Shown here one piece after another: positions 25,701 to 35,782 of a stretch of DNA of 64,000 nt. The DNA lies in assembly GCF_028372415.1 (NCBI RefSeq), contig NC_092873.1, forward strand, positions 355,164,128-355,228,127. The letters run 5' to 3'. Numbering within the stretch: the first letter of the stretch is position 1; every line of letters begins with the position of its first letter. The stretch comes from Notamacropus eugenii (lineage: Eukaryota; Chordata; Mammalia; Diprotodontia; Macropodidae). The notes below the pieces were generated by a model. That model was not told the origin of the DNA. It searched no databases and worked only from the letters and a program-made list of their open reading frames with translations. Position numbers and translations under genes: made by a program.

Positions 25701-26709
25701 GGGTCTCTGCCTTAGGGACAACAAAGTCTTTCCTTGGGCCCTGCCCTTACAAAGCCCCCATGGCAATCTTGCTGCCGATGTTCCTCAGAAAGCCAGGCTG
25801 ATGGGAGGAGACCCCAGACCTCAGAAGAGGGTAACCAAGAATGATTGTCCCTTTGGGGCTGGGATTGAGTCACTGGAACAGAGACACGGATGAGCCAGGC
25901 TTGAGCTTCAGGTGGAAGAACCAAGAATGGGGACTCGTGCCTCCGAGGTTCTCCCCTGGATCGGGGATCTTTGGGTGCTCCCCAGCAGCACCTTATCACT
26001 TCTTACCTCCTCCCCAACTCAGGGTCAGGAGGAAGGAAAGGAGGGGTGGGTCATTCAGGTAGGATGTGGTGCAGTGTGCTCAGACTGTGCCTTACTCTGT
26101 TCTGCTCCCCAGGGGTGAGAATGGACCTGGTGGCTTCATTGTTCTCAAGTCGCCTAACAACCCTCGAGTCTGCACCTTTGTCTGGGTCCTCAACACAGAT
26201 CTCAAGGTACCCTAGAAGTGGGACCATGTGAATCCTACAGACCCCCTGTCCCACAAAAGTACAGCATGCCTCCTTCCGTACCATTTCCTACCCCAGTGGA
26301 ACTTGGGGATGCTCCTCCTCCTTCATCTCACTCCCCTCCCAGCTCTGTGGGGCTAAAGCCAGGGCTGCAGAACAGTGTTCTCAGAGCTAGGCCCCTCCCT
26401 AAGCTACCTAACCCCTCCCCCTGTTGTCTGACCAGAAGAGGCCCCCAGCCAGTGCTGTCTGAGCCTGAGTCTAGTATCCTCTGGTAGAGGACTTGCAAGA
26501 ACCACTTCTCTTTCCCTCTCTAAACCTGGAGGGAGGAGGGGGACAAAAAAGACATTGAACTCCTTCCTGTCTGGTGACTCTCCTCCCTCCCATCCTCAAA
26601 CTAGGGTCGACTGCCCCGATACCTCATTCACCAGAGCCTGGCCGCCACCATGTTTGAATTTGCCTTCCACCTTCGGCAGCGGGTCGGGGAGTTATGTGCT
26701 CAAGCCTAG
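16789..26709 (+). CDS. STARD3: STARD3 (MLN64), complete, 14 coding exons, 446 aa
   Basis: STARD3 is a late-endosomal membrane protein that binds cholesterol and tethers endosomes to the ER through VAP proteins. Coding exons: 16789-17010, 19952-20029, 20551-20628, 20770-20823, 21324-21441, 22040-22138, 22379-22434, 22931-23023, 23470-23532, 24150-24245, 24533-24612, 24846-24950, 26113-26206, 26605-26709. All have AG/GT borders and phases close exactly (1341 nt with stop). The MENTAL domain spans about residues 46-217, with four hydrophobic segments near 53-73, 95-115, 120-141 and 150-170. The START domain is about 231-446, with EKMVLWNK (Met308, Asn312) matching the sterol-pocket residues Met307 and Asn311 of human. 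The phospho-FFAT motif around Ser210 is intact. Start choice: MTKLP aligns with human MSKLP. Human is 445 aa. I see no defect. Confidence 0.97.
17320..17490 (+). mobile_element. MIR SINE in STARD3 intron
   Basis: MIR-like core with 'ggacctcagtttcctcctct' and then 'gtaaaacgggagtgtcagac'. Diverged copy in the intron after the first coding exon. Confidence 0.6.
17640..18230 (+). repeat. Unassigned ancient interspersed repeat, copy 1
   Basis: Sequence blocks shared with copies at 47275, 48690, 51665 and 54553: 'cagttctaggctctgggaac', 'ggcttcatggaggaagctag', 'ggaaaggtaggttgggacc', 'gtttgaatagaggctaattt'. I recognise it as a common old mammalian dispersed family but cannot name it. It has no open frame. 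Confidence 0.5.
18605..18845 (-). mobile_element. MIR SINE, antisense
   Basis: Antisense MIR: 'gtatctcacaaccaccttgt', 'ctacagagggaactgaagc', 'gtccactgtgccac'. Another MIR-like scrap lies at about 18340-18440. Confidence 0.75.
19697..19758. mobile_element. 62-bp foldback remnant of the hAT-like family
   Basis: Left arm agggaacctggaacctagag and right arm ggccaaaggttccccaccc are inverted copies around a central ggccacatgtggcc palindrome. The ends match those of the 3190-3392 element, so it is probably the two termini with the middle lost. Confidence 0.6.
21500..21655 (+). mobile_element. MIR SINE in STARD3 intron
   Basis: 'ctgggtcatcttggccaatc', 'caggccttagtttcctcatc' and a 'ctaaatcctatgac' end mark a sense MIR directly after the exon ending at 21441. 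Confidence 0.65.
25256..25390 (+). repeat. STARD3: 45-bp minisatellite, three copies, STARD3 intron
   Basis: Three consecutive 45-bp units, 25256-25300, 25301-25345 and 25346-25390. They share 'gagagggcaggagaagggag' followed by a gacaaacact-like end, with moderate divergence between units. The period is a multiple of three, so both strands stay open through it. No coding role is supported, because the flanking exons splice across it in frame. Confidence 0.75.
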
Positions 26710-27350
26710 TGGCCCTCCAACCATCACCATTACAGGGCAACAGGGCTATCCGTCACTCCTAGAGACATCCTCCTCTTCAGCCTGGACTACAAGCCTGCCC
26801 TGGACAAGGGGCTTGGGGGCTTTAGGGCTCCTTCCTTCCCCCACCCCCCAGAGCCAGACTGTTTCTTGGGAGCGTCTGTCCCTCAAAGACTAGTTTTCAA
26901 GTGTTATGGGACAGGGAGTGGATAGACTCTCTAGGACTCACTCTGCTGGTTAGGGGTGTGTCTGTCTTGCTGGTATTTACATTTACTGCCACAAGGGGGC
27001 AGGACATAGTTGAGGGGAGAGCAACCACCTCCTGACTCCTCAGCAGTGTTGGGATGTGATAGCGGTCTGGGCTTGGGGTGACAGGCAGAGGTGTCCCCAG
27101 TAGGCCCAGGCCTATGTTACAGGACCAGGCACTCCTGGTAACCAGTGGGTGGGGTAGGGAATCATTGGTCCTCCAGATTTCCCATCAGTTTTTTTATAAT
27201 GATTATTTAAAGAGTCTGGGACTCTTTTTTTCCCCACAAAAACTGGTGGAGGGAGGGGATATGACTTTGCCTGCCTCCCCTTCCCTCCCCCCACCAGTGC
27301 TTCCTTCGGGGCCTTCGCCCTAGCTCATTAAAAATCTGAATGGAACAAGC
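26710..27350 (+). other. STARD3: STARD3 3' UTR
   Basis: About 640 bp following TAG at 26707-26709, repeat-free. It ends after ATTAAA at 27327-27332 with a downstream T/G-rich 'ttttgttggagtg'. Confidence 0.75.
27327..27332 (+). terminator. STARD3: STARD3 poly(A) signal ATTAAA
   Basis: The commonest variant signal, inside 'gctcattaaaaatctgaatg'. I see no AATAAA between the stop codon and this point. Confidence 0.75.
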
Positions 27351-27699
27351 CTGACTCTGGCCTTTTGTTGGAGTGACCTTCGGGGATGGGGCAGTCATTG
27401 GGGTGAGCCCAAGAGGCCAGGGAAGGGGATGGGGGGGGGGTGGAATTGGTCACTGCTCACTCTTGTCCCTGGGATCCCCTCAGTCTCTGAGCTCAGGGTT
27501 TAGTTTGTCCAGGAAGAATGTCTGCCCTTCCTCTGCCCCATGTGCTTGCACAAGCTACCCCATTTGAGTTCGGTGGTGTGTGGGGGCAGGTTTGGTTATG
27601 GGTCTAGATTCAAGATACTTCACTTCTGTTTTCTCTCTAGCCACTGAAGTTGGGGAGGGTAGGACCTGTGACTAGGCAGTCAGCTACAGATGGCAGTGG

Positions 27700-27900
27700 G
27701 ACTGGGGGCTGGAGGGATACAGTGCATTCTAGGCCTTTGAAACAGCCTGGGCAAAGGCACAGAGATAGGAGGTCAAGTTGGGTTTGAGAAACAGGCCAGT
27801 CTGGCCAATCCATAAAGTTCATGGAAGAGCCTAATAGAGAATAAAGTGGAAAATGTAAAATGGGACCAACAGCAAATTCAGGACTGCAGTTGATCCTAGA
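27700..27900 (+). repeat. Unassigned ancient repeat, short copy
   Basis: 'cagcctgggcaaaggcacag', then agataggaggtc and 'caggccagtctggccaatcc' match blocks in the copy at 47275-48230. It lies between STARD3 and TCAP and is followed by MIR-like sequence up to about 28000. Confidence 0.5.
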
Positions 27901-28099
27901 GGGACTGGGGAGCTATGGGCTCTACCCAGCTCTGTCTTCCTTGTATAAATGAGGGGACTAGACTTCATGACCTTTAAGACCTCTTCCTGCTCCAGAGCTA
28001 TGATGCTCCTTTCCACCCATAAAGCCCTGCCATGGTTACCCACTACCATCCCCTCAGGTCCTTGGGCTGCTAGGAACTGTGCAAGGTATTAATTAGCAC

Positions 28100-28330
28100 A
28101 AACAGCTAGGTAGAGTGCTGGGTCTGCTGTCAGAGTCACCTTTTTCTAAGTTCAATGCTGGCCTCACACACTAGTTGTGTGACCCTAGGCAAGTCACTTA
28201 ACCCTGTTTGCCTCAGTTTCTTCATTTGCAAAGTGATCTGTAGAAGGAAATGGCAAACAACTCCAGTGTCTTTGCCAAGAAGACTCCAAATGGAGTTGGA
28301 CAGTTGGACACAATGAAACAGAACAGCAAT
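28100..28330 (+). mobile_element. Marsupial SINE with target-site duplication
   Basis: The head cagctaggtagagtgctggg is followed by 'tgtgtgaccctaggcaagtc' and 'gcctcagtttcttcatttgc', ending 'acacaatgaaacagaacagc'. It is flanked by aattagcac (28091-28099) and aattaacac (28331-28339), a direct repeat with one mismatch. This fits insertion by target-primed reverse transcription. Part of the head is missing. Confidence 0.85.
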
Positions 28331-28349
28331 AATTAACACCTGCTCTAAG

Positions 28350-28510
28350 GAGCAGAGTTCAAGGCTGGAGGGGACCTAAGAGAGGTCCAACCCCTTATTT
28401 TTACAGAGGGGAAAAGTGAGGTCCTAAGAGGGGAAAGGAATTGACCAGGTTCTAGTAAGAACTCAGTAGAGATAGGAAGAGAACCTAGATCTGATCCTTC
28501 ATCCAAGGCC
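28350..28510 (-). mobile_element. MIR SINE, antisense
   Basis: 'agcagagttcaaggctggag', 'ccaaccccttatttttacag' and 'gaactcagtagagat' are typical of a diverged antisense MIR. It directly follows the SINE before it. Confidence 0.6.
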
Positions 28511-29430
28511 AAGCTACCCCACCTCCCCATGCTCAAGCAAGTGAATCTAAAGGGATCCTGCCCTTCCCAGAGAGTAGGCCACTGTCCAATGCTGGCACCT
28601 CCTGGGGAACAGCTGCTTTGGCCCAACTTGGCCTTAGGAAAGACAAACAACAGACAAAGGTCATCAGTGCCCAGAAGACCAAAGAGGGGATTAACACCAC
28701 CACCACCACCCTCCCCCACCTCTCTAAGGAAGGGTTCGGCATATGAACACTGAACTAAACTGGTTACTGTTCTCTAGAGGGAACTGTTGGGCAACAAGGG
28801 AATGTGCTCTTTCTCTTATGGTCCCAGGGGTTTGGAATACAGAGCTGTTAACCTCTTTAGAGAACCCAGAGGGCAGAGAATGTGTCAGGGCTGAGAGGCC
28901 AGCACACCCAGGAGAAAGGACAAAGGACAGTTGTGGGGCATGAAGCCTGTCAGCTCCTGGAGGAGAGACTGTGGGCACTGCTGGAGCCTGACATGCTCTG
29001 ATCTGTTTACAAACATGTCCCCAAACTTCCCTCTGCAGAAAGGGACGAGCTGAGAGCAAGACTACCGTTCCTAGCAGCTCTGGGCAGGGACCCCAGTGAC
29101 ACGTGCACGTGGCTGGCCTCTGAAGGTGCATCGGGAGTGCTGAGGGCTCCAGAAATGTCTGTCTCCTGCCTCACTCCCCAAGAGGAGACTGGGCAATTGA
29201 TACCAAGCCAAGTCTACAATTTCTGTCCCATCCTCTAGCCCTGCAGCGTCCTGGGGAAGTCAGTCAGAGGGACCAGTCTTTAACCCTGTCCCACCCCACT
29301 CCCACTCCCCAGGAGTTGAAAGTAGACAATCCCTCTCCCTCCTTTGCCCCCCTCAAATAAAATGTACACTCTACCCACCATACCCCCCTTCCTTCCTTGA
29401 ATATGGGCTCCAGATATAGTTCCTTCGCAA
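28511..29430 (+). other. STARD3-TCAP intergenic stretch
   Basis: Apart from a short CAC trinucleotide run at about 28691-28710, no repeat or gene is recognisable. It is moderately GC-rich and repeat-poor up to the TCAP promoter. It may hold TCAP control elements, but I cannot point to any with confidence. Confidence 0.5.
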
Positions 29431-29435
29431 TGAGT

Positions 29436-29484
29436 CTGAAAATAGATTGGGGGTGGAGGTGGGGGGAGGCAGGGGTTATATAAA
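29436..29484 (+). promoter_or_regulatory. TCAP: TCAP core promoter: MEF2-like site and TATA box
   Basis: TATATAAA at 29477-29484 is 50 bp before the TCAP ATG, which implies a start site near 29508 and a short leader. CTGAAAATAG at 29436-29445 is close to the MEF2 consensus (YTAWWWWTAR, one mismatch). This suits a striated-muscle gene. The factor binding is inferred. Confidence 0.7.
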
Positions 29485-29533
29485 GCATCAGAGAGGGGAC
29501 CAGATTGAGAGAGAGAGCTGACCCATAGTGACC

Positions 29534-30406
29534 ATGGCTGCACTCGAGTTGAACTGCGAGGTATCAGAAGAGAATACAGACCGAAGGGAGACTTTTTGGG
29601 CTGAATGGAAAGATCTGACACTGTCTTCCCGGCCAGAGGAGGGGTAAGTATCCCCTCACCTCCACCCCAAGATTGAACCAAGGGAACCTCCTCTCCCTGG
29701 GCCAGGTGGAGGGAAAACACCAATGCTGTTAAGGCAGGGATGCCCATAAGCAGGGATTTCAACCATACCCACCAAGGGAATGCCCTGCTCTTACACACAC
29801 ACACGCACAAACACATGCACACACGCACAAACACACGCATACACACACACACAGGCACTCAGTTAGACCCAGGGGAGCCAGACAGTCTGTGTTGGATAAG
29901 GAATAGGCACCTCTCACCCTCGGGAACAAAGGATATGGGGAGTGGCTCTTCCCCAGCATTCTCTTTTCCCCACACAATGCTCTTTCCCCCCCCCCCCCAG
30001 TTGTTCTGTACATGAAGAAGATACCCAGCACCGAGAAACATACCACCGGCAGGGGCAATGTCAGGCGCTGGTGCAGCGGTCACCCTTGCAGGTGATGCGG
30101 ATGGGCATCCTTGGCCAGAGGTTGCAGGAGTACCAGCTGCCATATGCGAGGACACTGCCTCTGCCCATCTTCACACCCGCGAAGGTGGGCTTCAAGGAAG
30201 ATCGGGAGGCCACTCCCATCCAGCTTCGGGAGCTCCTGGCTCTGGAAACAGCTCTGGGAGGGCAATGCTTGGACCGGCGAGAGGTGGTTGAGATCAAAAA
30301 GGAGCTGCCTCCTGTGGTGGTTGCCAGCCACCCCCAGTTTGGCAAACCGGGTGCCCCCCACCGCTCTCTATCCCGATCCTTGTCCCAGGAAGCACAGAGA
30401 GGCTGA
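29534..30406 (+). CDS. TCAP: TCAP (telethonin), complete, two exons, 171 aa
   Basis: Telethonin caps the two N-terminal Ig domains of titin at the sarcomeric Z-disc. Exon 1 is 29534-29643 and begins MAALELNCEVSEENTDRRE. Exon 2 is 30001-30406. The intron is 357 bp and split in phase 2. The titin-binding half includes FWAEWKDLTL and HEEDTQHRETYHRQGQCQ. The middle is IFTPAKVGFKEDREATPIQL, then LALETALGGQC. The C-terminal serine cluster HRSLSRSLSQEAQRG is nearly identical to the human phosphorylated tail. The protein is four residues longer than human (167), mostly from VASHPQFG before the tail. The start is the only ATG in good context downstream of the TATA box. Confidence 0.97.
29794..29853 (+). 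repeat. TCAP: (CA)n microsatellite in the TCAP intron
   Basis: Interrupted CA repeat with cgca and caaa variants, about 60 bp. It occupies a sixth of the short TCAP intron and accounts for the Cys/Val-rich open frames on the other strand. Confidence 0.85.
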
Positions 30407-30508
30407 AAGGGACTCTGGGGGTGAAATCCCTTCTCCTCTGACTCCTGTGCCTACCCTACTGTGGGCACCACCCAGCTAAGACCTGGGGGGGGGAGGGGAA
30501 GACTGGTC

Positions 30509-30514
30509 ATTAAA
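30509..30514 (+). terminator. TCAP: TCAP proximal poly(A) signal ATTAAA
   Basis: ATTAAA about 100 bp after the TGA, followed by 'gctttgtagttagcc'. A canonical AATAAA lies further on at 30859-30864, so either or both may be used. Confidence 0.5.
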
Positions 30515-30858
30515 GCTTTGTAGTTAGCCCAGAATTGGGTTGGGGAAGTGGGAGCTGAAAAGCAGAACGTGTGGGTCTTCTGAGCTCCCAGAGGGAGGAG
30601 GTGATAGTAAAAAGATGGGGAACTAGAGTAAATCAGCATTATCTTAAAGTTGCTGACAAGAATTAGATGGGAGACTAGGTGACAACACATAGATCCAAAG
30701 GAAAAAAAGGAGAGATGTGAATGGGGGATTAGAAAGCTTCCTGAAAGAGACCAGATGGAAGGGGGATGTGAGACTGGCGGAGGGAGCCCCAGTGGGAGGA
30801 GACGGGGTGGAAGAGCAGTGTCGGGGTCCCACCCAAGAATTATATCTGTTAGTGCTAC

Positions 30859-30864
30859 AATAAA
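30859..30864 (+). terminator. TCAP: TCAP distal poly(A) signal AATAAA
   Basis: AATAAA in 'gctacaataaaaagtgaaag'. It would give a 3' UTR of about 470 nt, close to what I recall of the human transcript. It is therefore probably the main site. Confidence 0.65.
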
Positions 30865-31667
30865 AAGTGAAAGCTGGCTCTGCATTTGTCTGCCTTTCCC
30901 TCCAGCCCCCGGGCATGGGTTTACATCTGCCCAGTCCACTAATGCCCACACTTTTTTGATGTCCAGATCTGCAAATGGCTCTCCAGCTCCTGCCAAGGTC
31001 CTAGGTTAAATATAGTGTGGTTCTGGGCAGCACTCAGGCTAGGGCACAAGGACAAGACTATAAACAGGGGCAGCTGCCTGCTTGCCCCCCCCGCCCCACT
31101 TCCCTACCCCTCCACCTGCCCCCATAGAGAGCTCCAAGAGTCTGGAAAAATGGGTGGAAAGATTAATTCCCTAAGAATTGATGTTAGTTCTGTCCACGGT
31201 CAAGCTGGGTAAAGATGAGTAGAGGTCAACAACACCAATTCCTTCCTCTGACTCCTGGTCTTCGTTTTTAAGGAAAGTCTCAGGAAGATGGAATTAGATA
31301 TTTGGGCCTCTTCTGGAAACCCAACTATGTCCTGATCCCACAAATTCAGGGAACCTGAGGACACAAGGGGTGCAGGGTGCTCAGATGTCATTGGTGACTC
31401 ATGTCCCAATCATGGAGGGCAGGCAGGAAGAGAATGTTCTCACTGCTATCTCCCCCACTTCCCCCCCCCCCTAGCAAATCTTCCTCCTACCCCCAAGCAA
31501 CCACTGTTCTAGCCCCTACACAGTGCGGGTGGCAGGGTGGTAGGAGGGAGACAGAAAGGCTAGGTCCTGGGGGAGGAGTCTAAGGCTTATGGGGGACTCT
31601 GGGCACAAAGCAAGGCCGGAAAGGCCAATCTGGTTGCTTAGGAGGACCCAACTCAGAGAAGGGAATG

Positions 31668-31860
31668 AGTATGAGGGAAAGAATACTGGATTCAAAGTCA
31701 GAAAACCTGGGTTCAAGTTACAGCTCTGTTATTTACTATCCTGTGACCTTGAGCAAGGTATTTTCCCTCTCTCAATCTCAGTTATCCCATTTGTAAAATT
31801 GAGAGGGTTTGGACTACATCTATCTCTAAGGTCCCTTCTAAATTCTATGATCATGCTTGG
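31668..31860 (+). mobile_element. MIR SINE
   Basis: Sense MIR or THER1: 'ctggattcaaagtcagaaaa', 'gtgaccttgagcaaggtatt', 'tcccatttgtaaaattgaga', ending 'ctaaattctatgatca'. Confidence 0.8.
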
Positions 31861-33034
31861 CCAAAATTTGACTTCCCTGTCTCCTGTGTATAAGCGAAGT
31901 TGAACTGTGGTTAGTGAAAGATACTGAGTAGCCCCTCTCCCTACAGAAGGAAGAATCCAGAAAAACCTAGGAGACTGGAAACCTCAAAGAAGGGACCTAG
32001 GCATCCGGGCTCCTACTAGCTCTAAGAAAGAAAACCCTTAGGAACAGAAGAGCTTGTGCACAAAGATCAATAAGGTGCTAACCCTATCTTCCCTTTTCTT
32101 CCCTCTCAGAAGATGCTCTCATTTCCCCCAGAGTCTTTCTCTCCAGGGTGGTCCTTACCTCTATTTCTCTTTCCCCTAGAGAATGGGAGAAGCCCAGGAC
32201 AGCATTTTCTACTCATCATTTGCATCAACAGAATCCTCATGTCCCCCACCCCTCCCACCCCGTATAGGCTGCTGATGAATTGGAGTTGCCAGGGTTCCAG
32301 CCTGCTGTTCCCCAGTCTGGAACAGAACCTTCTGCCCTCAGTTCCACCCCTGTGCCCCTTCCAACCCGTGTTCAGGACTAGATAAGCGGATCTGAGCGGA
32401 GGGGCCCGGAAGCCAGCTAACTGCATTAATTCTCGATTCTCCACTTTGGCAGGCTGTGGTTGCCCTGCTGACTCCCCTATCATAATAGCCATCGAGGGGC
32501 ACGGGGGAGGCTGAGGTGGATAAGAGAGACATCACTTGGCCAGCTTTGGGGCCCAGGGCAACAGAGGCGAGGATATAGGAGGCATTAAGGAACGGACTGT
32601 CCTGTGGGACTGGGGGGAGAGGGAGGGAGGAAGAGATTAGAGGGAGGAGGGAGGGAGGGAGCAGCCCAGAGGCACTTGGAGGCAGCAGAAATTAAAAGGG
32701 GATGGGGGTGAGGGGACAATGCAACTGGAGGGAAGAAATTTGGGCAGAAGGGAAACTGAGGTTTAGTAATAAGACTGAGGGAAGAGAAACAGGAGGAACT
32801 GAAAGAGTAGGATGAATGGGAAAAAGTCTTACAGACTCAAGTTCTGAGGACTTTGAGCAGGGAAAAAACTTAATAACCACAGCTACCCCCACAATCCCAC
32901 CCCTGCATTTTACAGAAGAGGAAAGTTAACAGGTAGGGAACTGGACGTAGTAGAGTCAGGACACTTAGGAGCCGCGTGCCTAGAGCAAATCCTCAACTCT
33001 CTGAACTTCGGTTTCCTCATCTGTACAGAAAATC

Positions 33035-33260
33035 GGGTAGCTAGGTGTCACAGTGGATAGAGTGCGGAGCCTTGAGTTCTGGCCTCAGACGCTTACTAGC
33101 TGTGTGACCTTGGGCAAGTCTTTTAACCCTACTTGCCTCAGTTTCCCATCGGTAAAGTGAGCTAGAGAAGGAAATGGCAAACCACTTCAGTATCTGCTAA
33201 GAAAACGCTGCAATGGGGTCATGAAGAGTCAGATTTACCTGAAAAAGACCAAGCAACAAC
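33035..33260 (+). mobile_element. Marsupial tRNA-derived SINE
   Basis: Near-complete copy: gggtagctaggtgtcacagt then ggatagagtgc, 'gctgtgtgaccttgggcaag', 'gaaggaaatggcaaaccact', and an end 'gaccaagcaacaac'. It is inserted in the tail of a MIR (about 32935-33034). This head is one of the main reasons for calling the DNA marsupial. Confidence 0.88.
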
Positions 33261-33474
33261 AGAGAACTGGAGATAGCTCTAATACCAAAAGCATAGGACG
33301 GTACTGAGGATGAAGTGAAGGGTATGTCTGGAGAGTCTTGGACTCCTTACAGTACAAATATTACTTAAAAAGCAGTGCTCTTTCCACAGCCCCAGAGAGA
33401 GGGGGCGACTTCAGCACTGGTGAACAAAGTACAAGACGTAGGGGTTGGAGAATGGAGACTCCTGGGGACTGATA

Positions 33475-33560
33475 GATTTTTTAGTCTTTGTATTATTCCA
33501 AGTGCCTAGTACCGTGCTTGGCATCTAGTAAGAGTTTAATAAATGTTGGTTGAATTGAAT
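33475..33560 (+). mobile_element. L2 3' tail fragment
   Basis: 'agtgcctagtaccgtgcttg', then 'gcatctagtaagagtttaat' and aaatgttggttgaattgaat: the terminal L2 sequence with its short tandem end. It lies about 400 bp upstream of the PNMT TATA box. Confidence 0.75.
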
Positions 33561-33944
33561 TGGAAATAACTGGAGAGAAAGTACTGAGGAGGTGGGCTCA
33601 GGGGGAACGAGCAATGGAGCTGGACCAGAAGATGCCTCCGAAGCGTTGTTGGGACCTGGAGCCGGTGTTTAAGCCTCGGGCATGCACCGTCCCTCTTTCT
33701 GCCTCCCGCCTCCCCCACCCCCGCATCCCCCAACCTGGACGCTGTGCTCCGGCGGCTGCTGACACTAAGCGAGATGGATGGGCTCACAAGCACAGGGACT
33801 GTCGCCTGGGGCAGCCCATCCTTCCAGTCTAGCGTGGTGAGGGGCGGTGAGGTGGGGATGGGTGGGGAGGGAGGAGTCGTCCTACAGTTCTTGCGCTGGG
33901 CCCGGCTAGGTGGGGGAAGAGATGGATGGGGCTGGGTGGGGAGA

Positions 33945-33950
33945 TATATA
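33945..33950 (+). promoter_or_regulatory. PNMT: PNMT TATA box
   Basis: TATATA within gagatatatagccctgaccc, 40 bp before the ATG. The implied leader is only about 15 nt, as I recall for PNMT in other mammals. Known PNMT regulators (Egr-1, AP-2, glucocorticoid receptor) are not identifiable with certainty by eye. Confidence 0.7.
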
Positions 33951-33990
33951 GCCCTGACCCCGGCGAGAGATCAGGCAGGCAGGTTGCAGG

Positions 33991-35708
33991 ATGAGCAGCG
34001 AGGATAAGGACGCAGTGACTGGGGCATCTTCGGACCCAGGTAGGGAGGCTGTGGCGGCCAGTTACCAGCGCTTCGAGCCTCGCTCCTATCTCCGAAACAA
34101 TTATGGACCCCCTCGGGGGGACCTGCGCCAACCAGACGGCGTGGGACCCTGGAAACTGCGATGTCTAGCCGAAACCTTTGCCACGGGTGAGCAGCAGGTG
34201 CTGGGGGAAACTGAGGCATGGCGTGGGAGGGGAAGGGGAGCGCAAACCGAAGCAGGCAGAACTGTAGAAAGGTGAGGTTGTAACTCGCATGGACACAGAC
34301 TAATAGACGCTAAAAAAAATCTTAGAGATTAGGGGGACATGGACAGAAAAAAGAGAGAGGATAGGGTAAGAGAGATAGAAATAAAGACTTAAAGAGAGAT
34401 ACACAGAGACAGAGACAAGTATATGAGACAGGAAGAAGTAGAGAAGATGGGGGACAGACATAGAGAGGAAGTTTGCACCAGTGAAGAATGAAGCAGACAG
34501 AGGCTAAGGAGGGGGGATACTGTGACTAAAAAGTTGACTGTTGGTCCCATAGGTGAGGTGACAGGTCACAGCCTCATTGATATTGGCTCTGGTCCCACCG
34601 TGTACCAGCTTCTTAGTGCTTGTGCCCACTTTGAGGACATCACCATGACCGACTTCTTGGAGGTGAATCGCCAAGAGCTGGGGGTCTGGCTTCAACAGGA
34701 CCCTGATGCCTTTGACTGGAGCCTCTACAGTCAACATGTCTGCGTCATTGAGGGCAAAGGGTGAGTGAGATGCCATAGGTGGGAGAAACAAGGGTGAAGA
34801 GCCTAAGACAGGAGGGGAGAAGGAGAAGGAGACAGATGTGAGGAGGAGGGAGTAAAGCAGACAACAGATGTAACCAGATGTTAGTGGATCTATTTGTTTT
34901 AGCTACATGGGTTACTGGTAGAACATAAGAAATTAACCATAGGTAAGTCACCAGGTAGGGAAACTAGAAAGAAGTCAGTAACTGGGAATAACTGGCATGT
35001 CAAAATGCCAGGCATCTCATATGAAGAAATAGACATGAAGTGGAACCCAAGAAAGTTGGGTATGGACACACAGGAAAGCCCGTCACACAGGAAAGGGCTA
35101 AGCCTCAGATCAGGACAGGGAAGATGGGAAGAATCTTGTTGGTAATAGGCATAGCTGGAATTTGGACATCCATGAAGCTTACTGGGAGATTAAGGCACCA
35201 AGGAAAGGCACTTTGAAAGGGTTATATTCTACTACTCTGGGTCCTCACTCCATCTGTCTCCCTGCACAGAGAGTCCTGGCAGGAGAAGGAGCGCCAGCTT
35301 CGTTCCAAAGTGAAGAGGATCCTGCCCATCGATGTGCACCAGCCACAACCATTGGGTCCTGAGAGCCCAGCCCCTCTGCCCACTGATGCCCTGGTCTCAG
35401 CCTTCTGCTTGGAGGCGGTGAGCCCTGACCATGCCAGCTTCCAGAGGGCTCTGGACCACATCACGACTCTGTTGAGACCTAGTGGGCACCTCCTACTCAT
35501 AGGAGCCCTGGAGGAGTCCTGGTACCTGGCAGGGGATGTAAAGCTGTCTGTGGTGCCCATTCAGGAGGGGGAGGTGAGAGAAGCTTTGAGTCGAAGCGGG
35601 TACCAGGTTCGAGATTTCCGAACATATACCATGCCTGCATACCTGCAGACTGGTGTAGATGATGTCAAAGGCATCTTCTTTGTGTGGGCACAGAAGATAG
35701 TGGCATGA
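33991..35708 (+). CDS. PNMT: PNMT, phenylethanolamine N-methyltransferase, complete, 280 aa
   Basis: Transfers a methyl group from S-adenosylmethionine to noradrenaline to make adrenaline, in the cytosol of adrenal chromaffin cells. Exons: 33991-34186, 34553-34760, 35270-35708 (843 nt with stop). All borders are AG/GT and the phases agree. Members of the NNMT/PNMT/INMT family share the SAM-binding motif DIGSGPTVYQ, seen here from Asp75. YQRFEPRSYLRNNYGPPRGD holds the Asn37 equivalent of substrate-contact Asn39. IGALEESWY holds the Glu219 equivalent and LQTGVDDVKG the Asp267 equivalent of the human enzyme. The N-terminus is two residues shorter than human and differs before VAASYQRFEP, as is usual. 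No defect is seen. Confidence 0.97.
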
Positions 35709-35776
35709 AAGGCCTGAGATATCCAATGTCAGGTGCCCATTCATTTCAGAATCTATACTAATGTCTGAGCTGGCAC

Positions 35777-35782
35777 AATAAA
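35777..35782 (+). terminator. PNMT: PNMT poly(A) signal AATAAA
   Basis: AATAAA about 70 bp after the PNMT stop, in 'ggcacaataaaaaatatag'. A second AATAAA at 35917-35922 could serve a longer form. Confidence 0.8.

Larger units (their letters stand above)
30900..33940 (+). other. TCAP-PNMT intergenic stretch
   Basis: No gene is recognisable. Repeats: MIR at about 31668-31860 (+), purine-rich tract at about 32605-32665, MIR at about 32935-33034 cut by a marsupial SINE at 33035-33260, and an L2 tail at about 33475-33560. The 33580-33940 part is CpG-richer and forms the upstream PNMT promoter. Confidence 0.65.

Noticed and set aside
29280-29858. 192-codon open frame on the minus strand over the TCAP promoter and intron
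   Set aside because: Its N-terminal part is the translated complement of the CA repeat (Cys/Val-rich). The rest is antisense to TCAP exon 1 and resembles no protein family.
33035-33110. Possible tRNA gene in the SINE head
   Set aside because: The tRNA-like head of the marsupial SINE has promoter-box similarity but no convincing cloverleaf. The same head occurs in other SINE copies in the window.
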